A stretch of DNA of 64,000 nt from CAIKMD01 sp963729935 (GTDB lineage: Bacteria > Pseudomonadota > Alphaproteobacteria > ATCC43930 > CGMCC-115725): the NCBI GenBank assembly GCA_963729935.1, contig CAVSPW010000005.1, positions 1 to 64,000 of the forward strand, read 5' to 3'. The notes under the pieces are model-generated. The model ran no database searches. It had not been told where the DNA came from and worked only from the letters and a program-made list of their open reading frames with translations. This document shows positions 9,709-18,719 of this stretch, piece after piece (position 1 is the first letter of the stretch; each line of letters begins with the position of its first letter). The position numbers and the translations under genes were made by a program.

Positions 9709-10403
9709 AGCGCTTTTACCGCGAAGCCGCGGCGGTACCGTCGGAAGCCGGGTTTACCGTTCTGCTCGACGGCAAGCCGCTTCTGACGCCCGCCAAGAAA
9801 GCCTTGAGCGTGCCCAGCCGGGCGCTCGCCGAAGCCATCGCCGCCGAATGGCAGGCCCAGGGCGCGGTGGTGAGCCCTCTTGCCTTGCCGCTCACGCGGC
9901 TGGCGAGCACCGCGATCGATCGCGTCGCGACGCACCGTGCGGCGATCGTCGAGGAGATCGCCAAATATGCGGCGACGGATCTTCTGTGCTACCGCGTCGC
10001 CGAGCCGCCCGAGCTCGCCACGCGCCAAGACGCGACCTGGCAGCCTTTCCTGGATTGGGCGCATGAGCGATTCGCGGCGCGACTCGCGGTGACACAAAGC
10101 ATCACGCCGATCGGCCAGGCGACGGCGGCACTCGCGGCGATCGAGCGGGCGATCGCCGGCCGCGACGCGATGGAACTCGTGGCGCTCCACCTCGCAACCG
10201 CCGCTTGCGGCTCCGTGGTGCTCGGCTTCGCCTTGCTCGAAGAGAGAATATCGCCCGAGGACGCCTTCGACGCGGCGCAGCTCGATGAAACCTACCAGAT
10301 CGAGCGCTGGGGCGAGGATGCCGAGCAGACTCGCCGGCGTGCCGCGATCCGAGACGACATCGCGCTGGCGGCTCGCTTTATCGGTTTCCTCCGCGCCGAT
10401 TAG
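9705..10403 (+). CDS. ATP12-family F1-ATPase assembly chaperone
   Basis: A 232-residue ATP12-family protein. In mitochondria Atp12 binds the F1 alpha subunit during assembly; alphaproteobacterial homologues are common. Recognisable family segments are KRFYREA, GFTVLLDGKPLLTPAKK, AEWQAQ, PLTRLASTAID, YAATDLLCYR and the C-terminal DETYQIERWGEDAEQ. No signal peptide or catalytic motif is present. Its start overlaps the rluC stop (ATGA), so the pair is probably co-translated. Confidence 0.9.
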   Translation: MKRFYREAAAVPSEAGFTVLLDGKPLLTPAKKALSVPSRALAEAIAAEWQAQGAVVSPLALPLTRLASTAIDRVATHRAAIVEEIAKYAATDLLCYRVAEPPELATRQDATWQPFLDWAHERFAARLAVTQSITPIGQATAALAAIERAIAGRDAMELVALHLATAACGSVVLGFALLEERISPEDAFDAAQLDETYQIERWGEDAEQTRRRAAIRDDIALAARFIGFLRAD

Positions 10404-10451
10404 GGTATTATCCGGCGGCGAGCCTTCGGAAAGGCTGCGGGGAGAGCCTTG

Positions 10452-11984
10452 ATGCAGGACATTCTGCGCCAATTGGAAGAAAAACGCGCGGCGGCGCGCC
10501 TCGGCGGCGGCGAGCGGCGCGTCGCGGCGCAACATGCCAAGGGCAAGCTCACCGCGCGCGAAAGGCTCGAGCTGCTCTTCGATGCCGATTCGTTCGAGGA
10601 GTGGGACATGTTCGTCGAGCATCGCTCGACGGATTTCGGCATCGAGGAGCAAAAGATCCCCGGCGACGGCGTCGTCACGGGTCACGGCCTGATCAATGGC
10701 CGCACCGTCTTCGCCTTCAGCCAGGATTTCACGGTCTTCGGCGGCTCGCTCAGCGAGGCGCATGCGGAAAAAATCTGCAAGGTGATGGACCAGGCGATGA
10801 AAGTCGGCGCGCCCGTGATCGGATTGAACGATTCGGGCGGCGCGCGCATCCAGGAAGGCGTCGCCTCGCTCGCGGCCTATGCCGAGGTTTTCCAGCGCAA
10901 CGTGCTGGCCTCGGGCGTGGTGCCGCAGATCTCTCTGGTGATGGGCCCTTGCGCCGGCGGCGCGGTCTATTCGCCGGCCATGACCGATTTCATCTTCATG
11001 GTCAAAGACAGCTCCTACATGTTCGTGACCGGCCCCGAGGTGGTGAAGACGGTGACGCAGGAAAGCGTGAGCCAGGAAGAGCTCGGCGGCGCCGTCACCC
11101 ATACCACACGCTCCGGCGTTGCCGATCTGGCCTTCGAGAACGACGTCGAAGCGCTCGTGCAGCTGCGCCGCTTCATGGATTTCTTGCCGCTTTCCAACCG
11201 CACGAAGCCGCCGCTGCGCCCGACTCGGGATCCCGCCGCGCGGGCGGAGCCTTCGCTCGACACTCTGGTTCCGCTCAATCCCAACAAGCCCTACGATATG
11301 CTCGAGCTGATCACGAAGATCGCCGACGAGGGCGATTTCTTCGAGCTGGCGCCCAACTGGGCGAAGAACATCCTCGTCGGCTTCGCGCGCCTGGAGGGCC
11401 ACCCGGTCGGCATCGTCGCCAATCAGCCGATGGTTCTGGCCGGGTGCCTCGACATCGACAGCGCGCGCAAAGCCGCGCGTTTCGTGCGGTTTTGCGACTG
11501 CTTCGACATTCCAATCGTCACCTTCGTCGATGTGCCCGGCTTCCTGCCCGGCACCGCGCAGGAATATGGCGGCATCATCAAGCACGGCGCGAAGCTCCTC
11601 TATGCCTTTGCCGAAGCGACTGTGCCCAAGGTGACGGTCATTACCCGCAAGGCCTATGGCGGCGCCTACGACGTGATGAGCTCCAAACATCTCCGTGGCG
11701 ACGTCAATTACGCCTGGCCCTCGGCCGAGATCGCGGTGATGGGACCCAAGGGCGCGGTCGAAATCATCTTCCGCGGCGATATCGGCGATGCCGCCAAGAT
11801 CGAGGCGCGCACCGAGGAATACCGGCAGAAATTCGCCAATCCTTTCGTCGCCGGCGCGCGCGGCTATATCGACGACGTGATCACCCCGCGATCGACGCGG
11901 CAGCGCGTCTGCCGCTCGCTGTCGATGCTGCGCGGCAAGGAACTCGCCAATCCGTGGAAAAAACACGACAACATCCCGCTGTGA
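10452..11984 (+). CDS. pccB: acyl-CoA (propionyl-CoA) carboxylase, beta/carboxyltransferase subunit
   Basis: A 510-residue biotin-dependent carboxyltransferase that moves CO2 from carboxybiotin to acyl-CoA. Both crotonase-type halves are present: the acyl-CoA site FSQDFTVFGGSLSEAHAEKI and GLNDSGGARIQEGV in the N half, and FVDVPGFLPGTAQEYGGIIKHGAK plus RKAYGGAYDVM in the C half. The Asp-Val pair in FVDVPG is where substrate size is set, and the overall match is to PccB. The ATG follows GGGGAGAG. A TTG just upstream is an unlikely alternative. The biotin subunit gene follows 26 bp later. Confidence 0.92.
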   Translation: MQDILRQLEEKRAAARLGGGERRVAAQHAKGKLTARERLELLFDADSFEEWDMFVEHRSTDFGIEEQKIPGDGVVTGHGLINGRTVFAFSQDFTVFGGSLSEAHAEKICKVMDQAMKVGAPVIGLNDSGGARIQEGVASLAAYAEVFQRNVLASGVVPQISLVMGPCAGGAVYSPAMTDFIFMVKDSSYMFVTGPEVVKTVTQESVSQEELGGAVTHTTRSGVADLAFENDVEALVQLRRFMDFLPLSNRTKPPLRPTRDPAARAEPSLDTLVPLNPNKPYDMLELITKIADEGDFFELAPNWAKNILVGFARLEGHPVGIVANQPMVLAGCLDIDSARKAARFVRFCDCFDIPIVTFVDVPGFLPGTAQEYGGIIKHGAKLLYAFAEATVPKVTVITRKAYGGAYDVMSSKHLRGDVNYAWPSAEIAVMGPKGAVEIIFRGDIGDAAKIEARTEEYRQKFANPFVAGARGYIDDVITPRSTRQRVCRSLSMLRGKELANPWKKHDNIPL

Positions 11985-12010
11985 CGCGCCACCTCGATTA
12001 AAGCAACGCG

Positions 12011-13975
12011 ATGTTTCGCAAAATCCTCATCGCCAATCGCGGCGAGATCGCCTGCCGCATCATGCGCACCGCCAAGCGCATGGGCATCGAGACGGTTGCC
12101 GTCTTCAGCGACGCCGATGCCGACGCCCTCCATGTGCGCGAGGCCGATCAAGCCGTGCGCATCGGTCCGCCCGCCTCGGCGGAGAGCTACCTGAAGATCG
12201 CCGCCATCCTCGCCGCCTGCCGCGAGACCGGCGCCGAGGCGGTCCATCCGGGCTATGGCTTTCTGTCCGAGAACGCGGATTTCGCGCGCGCGCTCGAGGC
12301 GGCGGGGATCGTCTTCATCGGCCCGCCGCTCGACGCGATCGCCGCGATGGGCGACAAACTCGCCGCAAAGAAGCTGGCGCAAGAAGCCGGGGTATCGATC
12401 GTGCCCGGCCACCCCGACGCGATCGCGGATGCGGCGGCGGCGATCGAGATCGCGCGCGGCATCGGCTACCCGGTGATGATCAAGGCCGCTGCCGGCGGCG
12501 GCGGCAAGGGCATGCGACTCGCGGCCGACGATGCGGCATTGCGCGAAGGCTTCCGTCTCGCCAAGAGCGAAGCGCGCTCGGCCTTCGGCGATGACCGCGT
12601 CTTCGTCGAGAAATATATCGCGGAACCGCGGCATATCGAGATCCAGGTTCTGGCCGATACGCATGGGAGCATCGTCCACCTTGGCGAGCGCGAATGCTCG
12701 ATCCAGCGCCGCCACCAGAAAGTGATCGAGGAAGCGCCGAGCCCCTTGCTCGACGAAGAGACGCGCCAGCAGATGGGCGCGCAGGCCGTCGCGCTTGCCA
12801 AAGCGGCGAAATATTGCTCGGCCGGCACGGTCGAATTCGTGGTCGATCGCGACCGCAATTTCTATTTCCTCGAAATGAACACGCGTCTCCAGGTCGAGCA
12901 TCCCGTGACCGAGCTCGTGACCGGGCTCGATCTCGTCGAGCTGATGATCCGCGTCGCCGCGGGCGAGGTGCTGCCGATCGCCCAAGAAGACGTGAAGCTC
13001 AACGGCGCGGCGATCGAGGCGCGGGTCTATGCCGAGGATCCGCGGCGCAATTTCATGCCGTCGACCGGCCGGATCACGCGGTATCGCCCGCCGGAGGGCG
13101 AAGGCGTCCGCATCGATGGCGGGGTCTATGAAGGCGCGGAAATCTCGATCTTCTACGATCCGATGATCGCCAAACTTGCCACCCATGGCGCGGATCGCGA
13201 AGCGGCGAGGCAGCGTCTTGCCGCCGCCTTGGATGCGTTCGTCATCCGCGGACCATCGCACAATCTGGGGTTCCTTGCGGCGGTGATCGCGCGCGAGCGT
13301 TTCCGGCGCGGCGCGCTCACCACGCATTTCATCGCCGAGGAGTTTCCCGAAGGATTTGCCGGCGCCGAGCTTTCCGCCGGCGCCACCGGCCAAGCGATCG
13401 CGGCGGCCGGCGCAGCCCAGCGCGTCCTCGCCGAGCGCGAGTTCGGCATTGCCGGCGGGGCCATCCCGGAAGCATGGGTGATCCTGCACGGCGATCAGGC
13501 GCTTCCGGCACGGATCGCCCGCCGTAACGAAATCATCACCGTCGATCTCTATACCGCGCAGCAGGAGGTGACGACATCCTGGCAGCCCGGCGAGTTGCTG
13601 TTCCGCGGCACGATCGACGGCGCGCCGGTCATATTCCAGGTGGAGCGGCAGGGCATCGGCTGGCGCGTGCAGCGCGGCGGGGCGGTGCTCGACATCAAGG
13701 TCGTGACGCCGCAGGCCGCCGCCGCGCTGGCACGCATGCCGCGAAAGCCGATGCCCGATCTTTCGCGCCATCTGCTTTCGCCGATGCCGGGCTTGCTGGT
13801 CTCGATCGCCGTCAGAGCGGGCCAAGAGGTGAAAGCCGGCGAGGAACTTGCCGTGGTCGAAGCGATGAAGATGGAGAACGTGCTGCGCGCCGAGCGCGAC
13901 GGGACGGTCAATCGGCTTTGCGCCGAGCCGGGCGACAGCCTTGCCGTCGACCAGATCATTCTCGAATTCGCATGA
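12011..13975 (+). CDS. pccA: acyl-CoA (propionyl-CoA) carboxylase, biotin-containing alpha subunit
   Basis: A 654-residue fused biotin carboxylase/biotin carrier protein, partner of the upstream beta subunit. The N-terminal biotin carboxylase has KILIANRGEIACRI, the ATP-grasp loop AAAGGGGKGMR and the signature RECSIQRRHQKVIEEAPSP and EMNTRLQVEHPVTE. A BT linker domain follows, and the biotinyl domain carries VEAMKMEN with Lys620 as the biotin site, 34 residues from the end. Together the pair makes (S)-methylmalonyl-CoA from propionyl-CoA if substrate is as predicted; methylmalonyl-CoA mutase is not in the window. The stop overlaps the acylphosphatase start. Confidence 0.94.
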   Translation: MFRKILIANRGEIACRIMRTAKRMGIETVAVFSDADADALHVREADQAVRIGPPASAESYLKIAAILAACRETGAEAVHPGYGFLSENADFARALEAAGIVFIGPPLDAIAAMGDKLAAKKLAQEAGVSIVPGHPDAIADAAAAIEIARGIGYPVMIKAAAGGGGKGMRLAADDAALREGFRLAKSEARSAFGDDRVFVEKYIAEPRHIEIQVLADTHGSIVHLGERECSIQRRHQKVIEEAPSPLLDEETRQQMGAQAVALAKAAKYCSAGTVEFVVDRDRNFYFLEMNTRLQVEHPVTELVTGLDLVELMIRVAAGEVLPIAQEDVKLNGAAIEARVYAEDPRRNFMPSTGRITRYRPPEGEGVRIDGGVYEGAEISIFYDPMIAKLATHGADREAARQRLAAALDAFVIRGPSHNLGFLAAVIARERFRRGALTTHFIAEEFPEGFAGAELSAGATGQAIAAAGAAQRVLAEREFGIAGGAIPEAWVILHGDQALPARIARRNEIITVDLYTAQQEVTTSWQPGELLFRGTIDGAPVIFQVERQGIGWRVQRGGAVLDIKVVTPQAAAALARMPRKPMPDLSRHLLSPMPGLLVSIAVRAGQEVKAGEELAVVEAMKMENVLRAERDGTVNRLCAEPGDSLAVDQIILEFA

Positions 13976-14250
13976 CCGTCGCATTTCGCCTCCTGGTCAC
14001 GGGCCGGGTGCAAGGGGTGGGGTTTCGGGCCTTCGTCACCGGAAGGGCGCGAGCGCGAGGCTTGCGCGGATGGGTCAGGAACCGGCGCGACGGCAGCGTC
14101 GAGGCGCTCCTGATCGGCGAGGCCGATGTGGTCGCCGGCATGATCGAGGAATGCGGACGCGGGCCCCTCGCGGCCCGCGTCGATCGCGTCGAGAAGACGC
14201 CGGCACTCGATGACGCCACGCCCGATTTCACCGAGCGGCCGACGGTCTGA
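13972..14250 (+). CDS. acyP: acylphosphatase
   Basis: A 92-residue acylphosphatase, hydrolysing carboxyl-phosphate bonds. The signature GRVQGVGFR contains the phosphate-binding Arg19, and the second motif GWVRNRRDGSVEA contains the catalytic Asn37. The start overlaps the stop of the biotin carboxylase subunit (ATGA), indicating translational coupling. Biotin carboxylation passes through carboxyphosphate, an acyl phosphate, so the pairing may be functional; that link is my inference. Confidence 0.9.
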   Translation: MTVAFRLLVTGRVQGVGFRAFVTGRARARGLRGWVRNRRDGSVEALLIGEADVVAGMIEECGRGPLAARVDRVEKTPALDDATPDFTERPTV

Positions 14251-14256
14251 CTGCGC

Positions 14257-15537
14257 ATGGGATCAAGCCAGCTTCGCCTCCTTGCCAGCCGGCGGCTCCT
14301 GGGGCTATTCGTCGCGCAATTCTTCGGCGCCTTGAACGACAATCTCCTCAAGAACGCGCTCGTGATCCAGGTCGCCTACCGCAACGCCGCCAGCTCGACC
14401 GAGATCGAGATCATCGTGACCGTCGCGACGGCATTGTTCATCCTGCCTTACTTCCTCTTTTCCGCCACCGCCGGCCAGCTCGCCGACAAGTTCGAAAAGG
14501 CGCATCTCATCCGCGCCTTGAAGGCTTGGGAAATCGCCGTGATGGTCCTCGCCGGAATTGCCTTTGCCGCCGACAGCCTCGGCTTCGGCCTCGTGGTTCT
14601 CTTCCTTCTCGGCGTTCAGGCGGCGTTCTTCGGTCCCGTGAAATACGGCATCCTTCCCGAGCTTTTGGCGCCCGAGGACCTGCTCAACGGCAATGCGGTG
14701 ATCGAGGCCGGCACTTTCCTTGCGATCCTGATCGGGACGATCGCGGGCGGCATCTTGATCATGCTCGGCAACGGGCCGGCGATGGTCGCGGCGGCGGTGC
14801 TGGGGTTTTCGGTCGCCGGGTGGGTTGCCAGCCTCTTCATCCCGCGCGTCGGCCGGGCCGCGCCGGAGCTGCGCATCAACCTCAACATCGCCGCAGAGAC
14901 CTGGCACGTGCTGCGCTACGCGAGCGAAAACCCCGTCGTGCGCTGGTCGATCCTGGGAAATTCCTGGTTCTGGTTCGTCGCGGTCGCGATGGTTTCGCAA
15001 TTTCCGAATTACGCCAAGGACGTGCTTGGCGCCGACAACGAGGTCGTCACCCTCTTCTTGACGGTCAATTCAATCGGCATCGGCGCCGGCTCGATGCTCG
15101 CCGGCCGGCTCTTGCGCGGTGCGCTCACGGCGCGGCTGGTTCCGCTCACGGCGCTTGCCATGGCGGTCTTCGCCGGCGACCTCTGGTTGGTGGATGGGAC
15201 GCGCGCGGGACCGGGCTTCGTCGGCATGGCCGAATTCCTTGCCCGACCGGAGAATTGGCGCATTTCGATCGATCTGCTGGCGACCGCACTCGCCGCCGGG
15301 GTGTTCGTCGTGCCGCTCTATGCGATCATGCAGGCGCGCAGCGACATCAGCCGCCGCGCGCGTATCGTCGCCGCGAACAATGTCTGGAACGCGCTGTTCA
15401 TGGTCGGTGCCGGTCTCGGCAGCGCGTTGATGCTGAAGCTCGGCGCCGGCGTCACCGACATCTTCCTCGCCGTCGCCATAGCCAATGTCGCGGTCATGGC
15501 GGCGACTTGGCGTCTGCGCCGGCAAAAAGAAAGCTGA
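14257..15537 (+). CDS. MFS transporter, LplT-like (lysophospholipid transporter family)
   Basis: A 426-residue, 12-helix major facilitator protein. The opening LFVAQFFGALNDNLLKNALVI and the PVKYGILPELLAPEDLLNGNAVIEAGTF segment are hallmarks of LplT, which flips lysophospholipids into the cytoplasm for re-acylation. In many relatives this domain is fused to, or next to, the acyltransferase Aas; here the protein ends after the transporter and no acyltransferase follows. It starts 6 bp after acyP and is last in the plus-strand run. Confidence 0.82.
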   Translation: MGSSQLRLLASRRLLGLFVAQFFGALNDNLLKNALVIQVAYRNAASSTEIEIIVTVATALFILPYFLFSATAGQLADKFEKAHLIRALKAWEIAVMVLAGIAFAADSLGFGLVVLFLLGVQAAFFGPVKYGILPELLAPEDLLNGNAVIEAGTFLAILIGTIAGGILIMLGNGPAMVAAAVLGFSVAGWVASLFIPRVGRAAPELRINLNIAAETWHVLRYASENPVVRWSILGNSWFWFVAVAMVSQFPNYAKDVLGADNEVVTLFLTVNSIGIGAGSMLAGRLLRGALTARLVPLTALAMAVFAGDLWLVDGTRAGPGFVGMAEFLARPENWRISIDLLATALAAGVFVVPLYAIMQARSDISRRARIVAANNVWNALFMVGAGLGSALMLKLGAGVTDIFLAVAIANVAVMAATWRLRRQKES

Positions 15538-15563
15538 CGCGCGGCTCTGCCGCTTGTCAGCTT
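15531..15563. terminator. hairpin terminator shared by the transporter gene and rplQ
   Basis: An 8-bp outer stem (15531-15538 with 15556-15563) encloses a 5-bp inner stem (GCGGC/GCCGC, loop TCT). It spans the transporter stop codon and lies in the gap where it converges with rplQ. A T-run is absent, so this is a moderate call. Confidence 0.5.
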
Positions 15564-15590
15564 CTTGTCGTCCGAGAATGCCGTATTCGG

Positions 15591-16028
15591 TCAGGGAGAG
15601 GCGGCGGCCTGCTCCTGCTCGGCGTCTTCCGCGACCTGGACGGGACCGGAATCCTGGCCCTTCGCCTCCGGGTCGCGATCCACCAGCTCGATCACCGCCA
15701 TCGCCGCCGCATCGCCGTGACGGAAGCCCGCCTTGAAGATGCGGCTATACCCGCCCGCGCGCTTCGCATAGCGCTCCGCGAGCGTGGTCATCACCTTGTC
15801 GGCGATCTTCTCGTCCTGCAGGGTCGCGATCAGGCGCCGGCGCGCGGACAAGCCACCATGCTTGCCCAACGTGATCAGGCGCTCGACGACCGGCCTCAGA
15901 TCCTTGGCCTTGGGCAGCGTGGTCGTGATCTGCTCGTGCTTCAACAGCGCATGGCAGAGATTGTCGAACATGGCCTTGCGATGAGCCGAGGTACGGCTGA
16001 AGCTGCGGCCTCTGATACGATGACGCAT
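15591..16028 (-). CDS. rplQ: 50S ribosomal protein L17
   Basis: A 145-residue bL17, sitting near the peptide exit tunnel. The conserved core MRHRIRGRSFSRTSAHR, MFDNLCHALLKHEQITTTLPKAK and ARRRLIA is intact. The last ~25 residues are an acidic, Gln/Ala-rich tail (EDAEQEQAAASP) longer than the E. coli protein (127 residues). It is the final gene of the alpha operon, 9 bp after rpoA. Confidence 0.96.
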   Translation of the reverse strand: MRHRIRGRSFSRTSAHRKAMFDNLCHALLKHEQITTTLPKAKDLRPVVERLITLGKHGGLSARRRLIATLQDEKIADKVMTTLAERYAKRAGGYSRIFKAGFRHGDAAAMAVIELVDRDPEAKGQDSGPVQVAEDAEQEQAAASP

Positions 16029-16037
16029 GACCTGCTC

Positions 16038-17060
16038 TCAATATGGCTCTTCGAGGCGCTTCACCAGCTCCTCGATGTTCTCGGGCGGCCAGTTCGGGAT
16101 CTCCATGCCGAGATAGAGCCCCATCTGCGCCAACACTTCCTTGATCTCGTTGAGCGATTTGCGCCCGAAATTCGGCGTGCGCAGCATCTCGGATTCGGTC
16201 TTCTGCACGAGATCGCCGATATAGACGATGTTGTCGTTCTTCAAGCAATTGGCCGAGCGCACCGAAAGCTCGAGCTCGTCCACCTTGCGCAGCAGGTTCT
16301 TGTTGAAGGGCAGCTCGGAGGGACGCTCTTCCTCGGACGCGGCGCGCGGCTCCTCGAAATTGATGAAGAGCTGGAGCTGATCCTGAAGGATGCGCGCGGC
16401 GAGCGCGACGGCGTCCTCGGGTGTGACCGCACCGTTGGTCTCGACGCTCATCGACAATTTGTCGTAGTCGGTGCGCTGACCGACGCGGGTATTGTCGACC
16501 TTGTAGCTGACCTTGCGCACCGGGCTGAACAGGGCGTCGACCGGAACCAGCCCGATCGGCGCGTCTTCGGGCCGGTTTTCGGTCGCCGGACGGTAGCCCT
16601 TGCCGGTGTCGACGGAGAATTCCATCGTCACCTTGGCGCCCTTGTCGAGCGTGCAGATGAGATGATCGGGGTTCATGATCTCGATGTCGTGGGGCACCTC
16701 GATCATGCTGGCGCGCACCTCGCTCGGCCCGTTGGCCCGCAGCCGCATGCGCTTCGGCCCTTCGCCGTGAAGCCGCAGCGCGATTCCCTTGATGTTGAGG
16801 ACGATGTCGGTGATGTCCTCGAGCACGCCGGGCAGCGACGAGAATTCATGCAGCACGCCCTCGATCTGCACCGAGGTGATGGCCGCCCCCTGCAACGAGG
16901 AGAGCAGCACGCGCCGCAGCGCGTTGCCGAGCGTCAGACCGAAGCCGCGCTCCAGCGGCTCCGCGACCACGGTCGCGATCCGCGCCGGGTCGTCGCCCGG
17001 CTGGACCACGAGCTGGCCGGGTTTCTTGAGTTCTTGCCAATTTTTCTGGATTTGCGTCAC
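16038..17060 (-). CDS. rpoA: DNA-directed RNA polymerase subunit alpha
   Basis: A 340-residue alpha subunit. The N-terminal dimerisation domain includes EPLERGFGLTLGNALRRVLL near residue 40, and the C-terminal domain that contacts UP elements and activators has LRTPNFGRKSLNEIKEVL near 300. Length is normal for alphaproteobacteria. It lies between rpsK and rplQ in the alpha operon, as in most bacteria; rpsD is absent from the cluster, as is usual in this class. Confidence 0.97.
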   Translation of the reverse strand: MTQIQKNWQELKKPGQLVVQPGDDPARIATVVAEPLERGFGLTLGNALRRVLLSSLQGAAITSVQIEGVLHEFSSLPGVLEDITDIVLNIKGIALRLHGEGPKRMRLRANGPSEVRASMIEVPHDIEIMNPDHLICTLDKGAKVTMEFSVDTGKGYRPATENRPEDAPIGLVPVDALFSPVRKVSYKVDNTRVGQRTDYDKLSMSVETNGAVTPEDAVALAARILQDQLQLFINFEEPRAASEEERPSELPFNKNLLRKVDELELSVRSANCLKNDNIVYIGDLVQKTESEMLRTPNFGRKSLNEIKEVLAQMGLYLGMEIPNWPPENIEELVKRLEEPY

Positions 17061-17144
17061 GGGCCGATCCTCACGTCTTTTGACTTATGGCGCGCGGCGC
17101 CTGCGGAAAGCGCCGGCGCGATCGCCTGAAATATTTGCAGCGAA

Positions 17145-17549
17145 CTAAACGCGGCGGCGCTTGGGCGGGCGGCAGCCATTATGCGGGATCGTCGTCACGT
17201 CGCGGATCGACGAAACCGAGAAACCGACGGTCTGCAACGCACGCAGCGCCGACTCTCGTCCCGAGCCCGGTCCCTTGACCTCGATCTCGAGCGTACGCAT
17301 GCCGTGCTCCATCGCCTTGCGGCCGGCATCCTCGGCCGCGACCTGGGCAGCATAGGGCGTCGATTTGCGCGAGCCCTTGAAGCCCATCGTGCCGGAGGAC
17401 GACCAGGCAATGGTGTTGCCTTGCGCGTCGGTGATGGTGATCATGGTGTTGTTGAAGGTGGCATTCACATGCGCCACGCCCGAGGTGATGTTCTTGCGCT
17501 CGCGGCGGCGGACGCGCGTCGCGGCGGCAGGCTTGGTCGTCGTCGCCAT
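17145..17549 (-). CDS. rpsK: 30S ribosomal protein S11
   Basis: A 134-residue uS11 of the 30S platform. Conserved segments are GVAHVNATFNNTMITITDAQG, SSGTMGFKGSRKSTPYAAQ and the C-terminal DVTTIPHNGCRPPKRRRV. The N-terminus is a short Ala/Arg-rich stretch. Located between rpsM and rpoA. Confidence 0.97.
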   Translation of the reverse strand: MATTTKPAAATRVRRRERKNITSGVAHVNATFNNTMITITDAQGNTIAWSSSGTMGFKGSRKSTPYAAQVAAEDAGRKAMEHGMRTLEIEVKGPGSGRESALRALQTVGFSVSSIRDVTTIPHNGCRPPKRRRV

Positions 17550-17592
17550 TTTCTTCCTGACCTCGTCCTAAAGGGCTTGCTTCGCCGACATT

Positions 17593-17970
17593 CTACTTCG
17601 TCGCCAATTTCTTGCCCGCGATCGGCCGCGCCGGGCCCTTGCGGGTCCGTGCGTTGGTATGGGTCCGCTGGCCCCGCACCGGCAATCCCTTGCGGTGCCG
17701 CAGGCCGCGATAGCAACCGAGATCCATCAGCCGCTTGATGTTCATCGCGACCGTTCGCCGCAGATCGCCCTCGACCTGAAACTCACGATCGATGACCTCG
17801 CGGATCCGCAGCACCTCGTCGTCGGTGAGCTCGTGCACCCGACGCGACACGGGAATACCGACCTTGGCACAGATCTTCTCTGCCGAGGTTCGGCCGATCC
17901 CATGAATATAGGTGAGGCCGATCGGAACTCGCTTCTGATTGGGAATATTGACGCCGGCAATGCGCGCCAC
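17593..17970 (-). CDS. rpsM: 30S ribosomal protein S13
   Basis: A 125-residue uS13 of the 30S head, contacting the P-site tRNA. It begins MARIAGVNIPNQKRVPIGLTYI and ends in the basic tail RTHTNARTRKGPARPIAGKK. The motif GLRHRKGLPVRGQRTHTNAR is intact. It begins the alpha operon proper, 95 bp after adk. Confidence 0.97.
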   Translation of the reverse strand: MARIAGVNIPNQKRVPIGLTYIHGIGRTSAEKICAKVGIPVSRRVHELTDDEVLRIREVIDREFQVEGDLRRTVAMNIKRLMDLGCYRGLRHRKGLPVRGQRTHTNARTRKGPARPIAGKKLATK

Positions 17971-18065
17971 CTGCGCTTCTCCTTAGTTCGAATTGTCGGT
18001 TTCGGACGGTGACCAGACGCCCCGGTTGGCCGAAGGGGCCTTATATCGGAATCCCTGCACGAAAG

Positions 18066-18719
18066 TCAACCTTTGGGCTTCTTTAGAATTGTTTCAATCT
18101 GTTGCGCGACCTTTTCGATATCGGCCATGCCGTCGATCGACCGCAAGACACCCTTGCCGCGGTAATAAGGCAGGATCGGCGCGGTCTGATCGTGATAGGC
18201 CGTCAACCGCGCCTTGATCGTTTCGGCATTGTCGTCAGGCCGGCGGATGAAATCGCGGCTGCCGCAAACATCGCATTGACCTTCCAGTTTCGGCCGGTGA
18301 TAGCGGTCATGATAGGAAGCGCCGCATTTTTTGCAGCTGAACCGTCCCGAAATCCGATCGATGAGCGCGTTCTCGTCGACCGTCAGTTCGATCACATGAT
18401 CGAGAGCGATCCCGTTCTTCTCCAGCATGTCGTCGAGCGCCCGCGCCTGGGGGACGGTGCGCGGAAACCCGTCGAGGATGAAACCCTTGCCTTTCAGGCC
18501 GGCGATGCGCTGCGCGATGAGGGCGATCATGATCTCGTCGGACACGAGCTGGCCCGAATCCATGATTGCCTGGACCTGACGGCCCAGCGCGCTGCCCGAG
18601 GCGCGCTCGGCCCGCAGCATGTCTCCGGTCGATAGCTGGACCATGCCATAGCGCTCTTCGAGGCGCTTGGCCTGGGTCCCCTTGCCGGCCCCCGGGGGAC
18701 CGAGCAGAAGGATGTTCAA
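18066..18719 (-). CDS. adk: adenylate kinase with zinc-binding LID
   Basis: A 217-residue adenylate kinase (ATP + AMP to 2 ADP). The P-loop GPPGAGKGTQ, STGDMLR, GFILDGFPRT and DDNAETIKARL are all present. The LID contains a Cys4 zinc site (CKKCG ... CDVCG), as in Gram-positive and many alphaproteobacterial enzymes. The start is a TTG whose last two bases begin the secY TGA stop (TTGA), preceded by GGGGGAGA. No usable ATG lies near the domain start. Position after secY is standard in alphaproteobacteria. Confidence 0.94.
   Translation of the reverse strand: MNILLLGPPGAGKGTQAKRLEERYGMVQLSTGDMLRAERASGSALGRQVQAIMDSGQLVSDEIMIALIAQRIAGLKGKGFILDGFPRTVPQARALDDMLEKNGIALDHVIELTVDENALIDRISGRFSCKKCGASYHDRYHRPKLEGQCDVCGSRDFIRRPDDNAETIKARLTAYHDQTAPILPYYRGKGVLRSIDGMADIEKVAQQIETILKKPKG

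Noticed and set aside
9549..13984. Two long minus-strand frames (805 and 706 codons) opposite the ATP12, pccB and pccA genes
   Set aside because: Their sequences are dominated by Arg, Asp, Gly and His, and the plus strand has unambiguous enzymes with overlaps typical of an operon.
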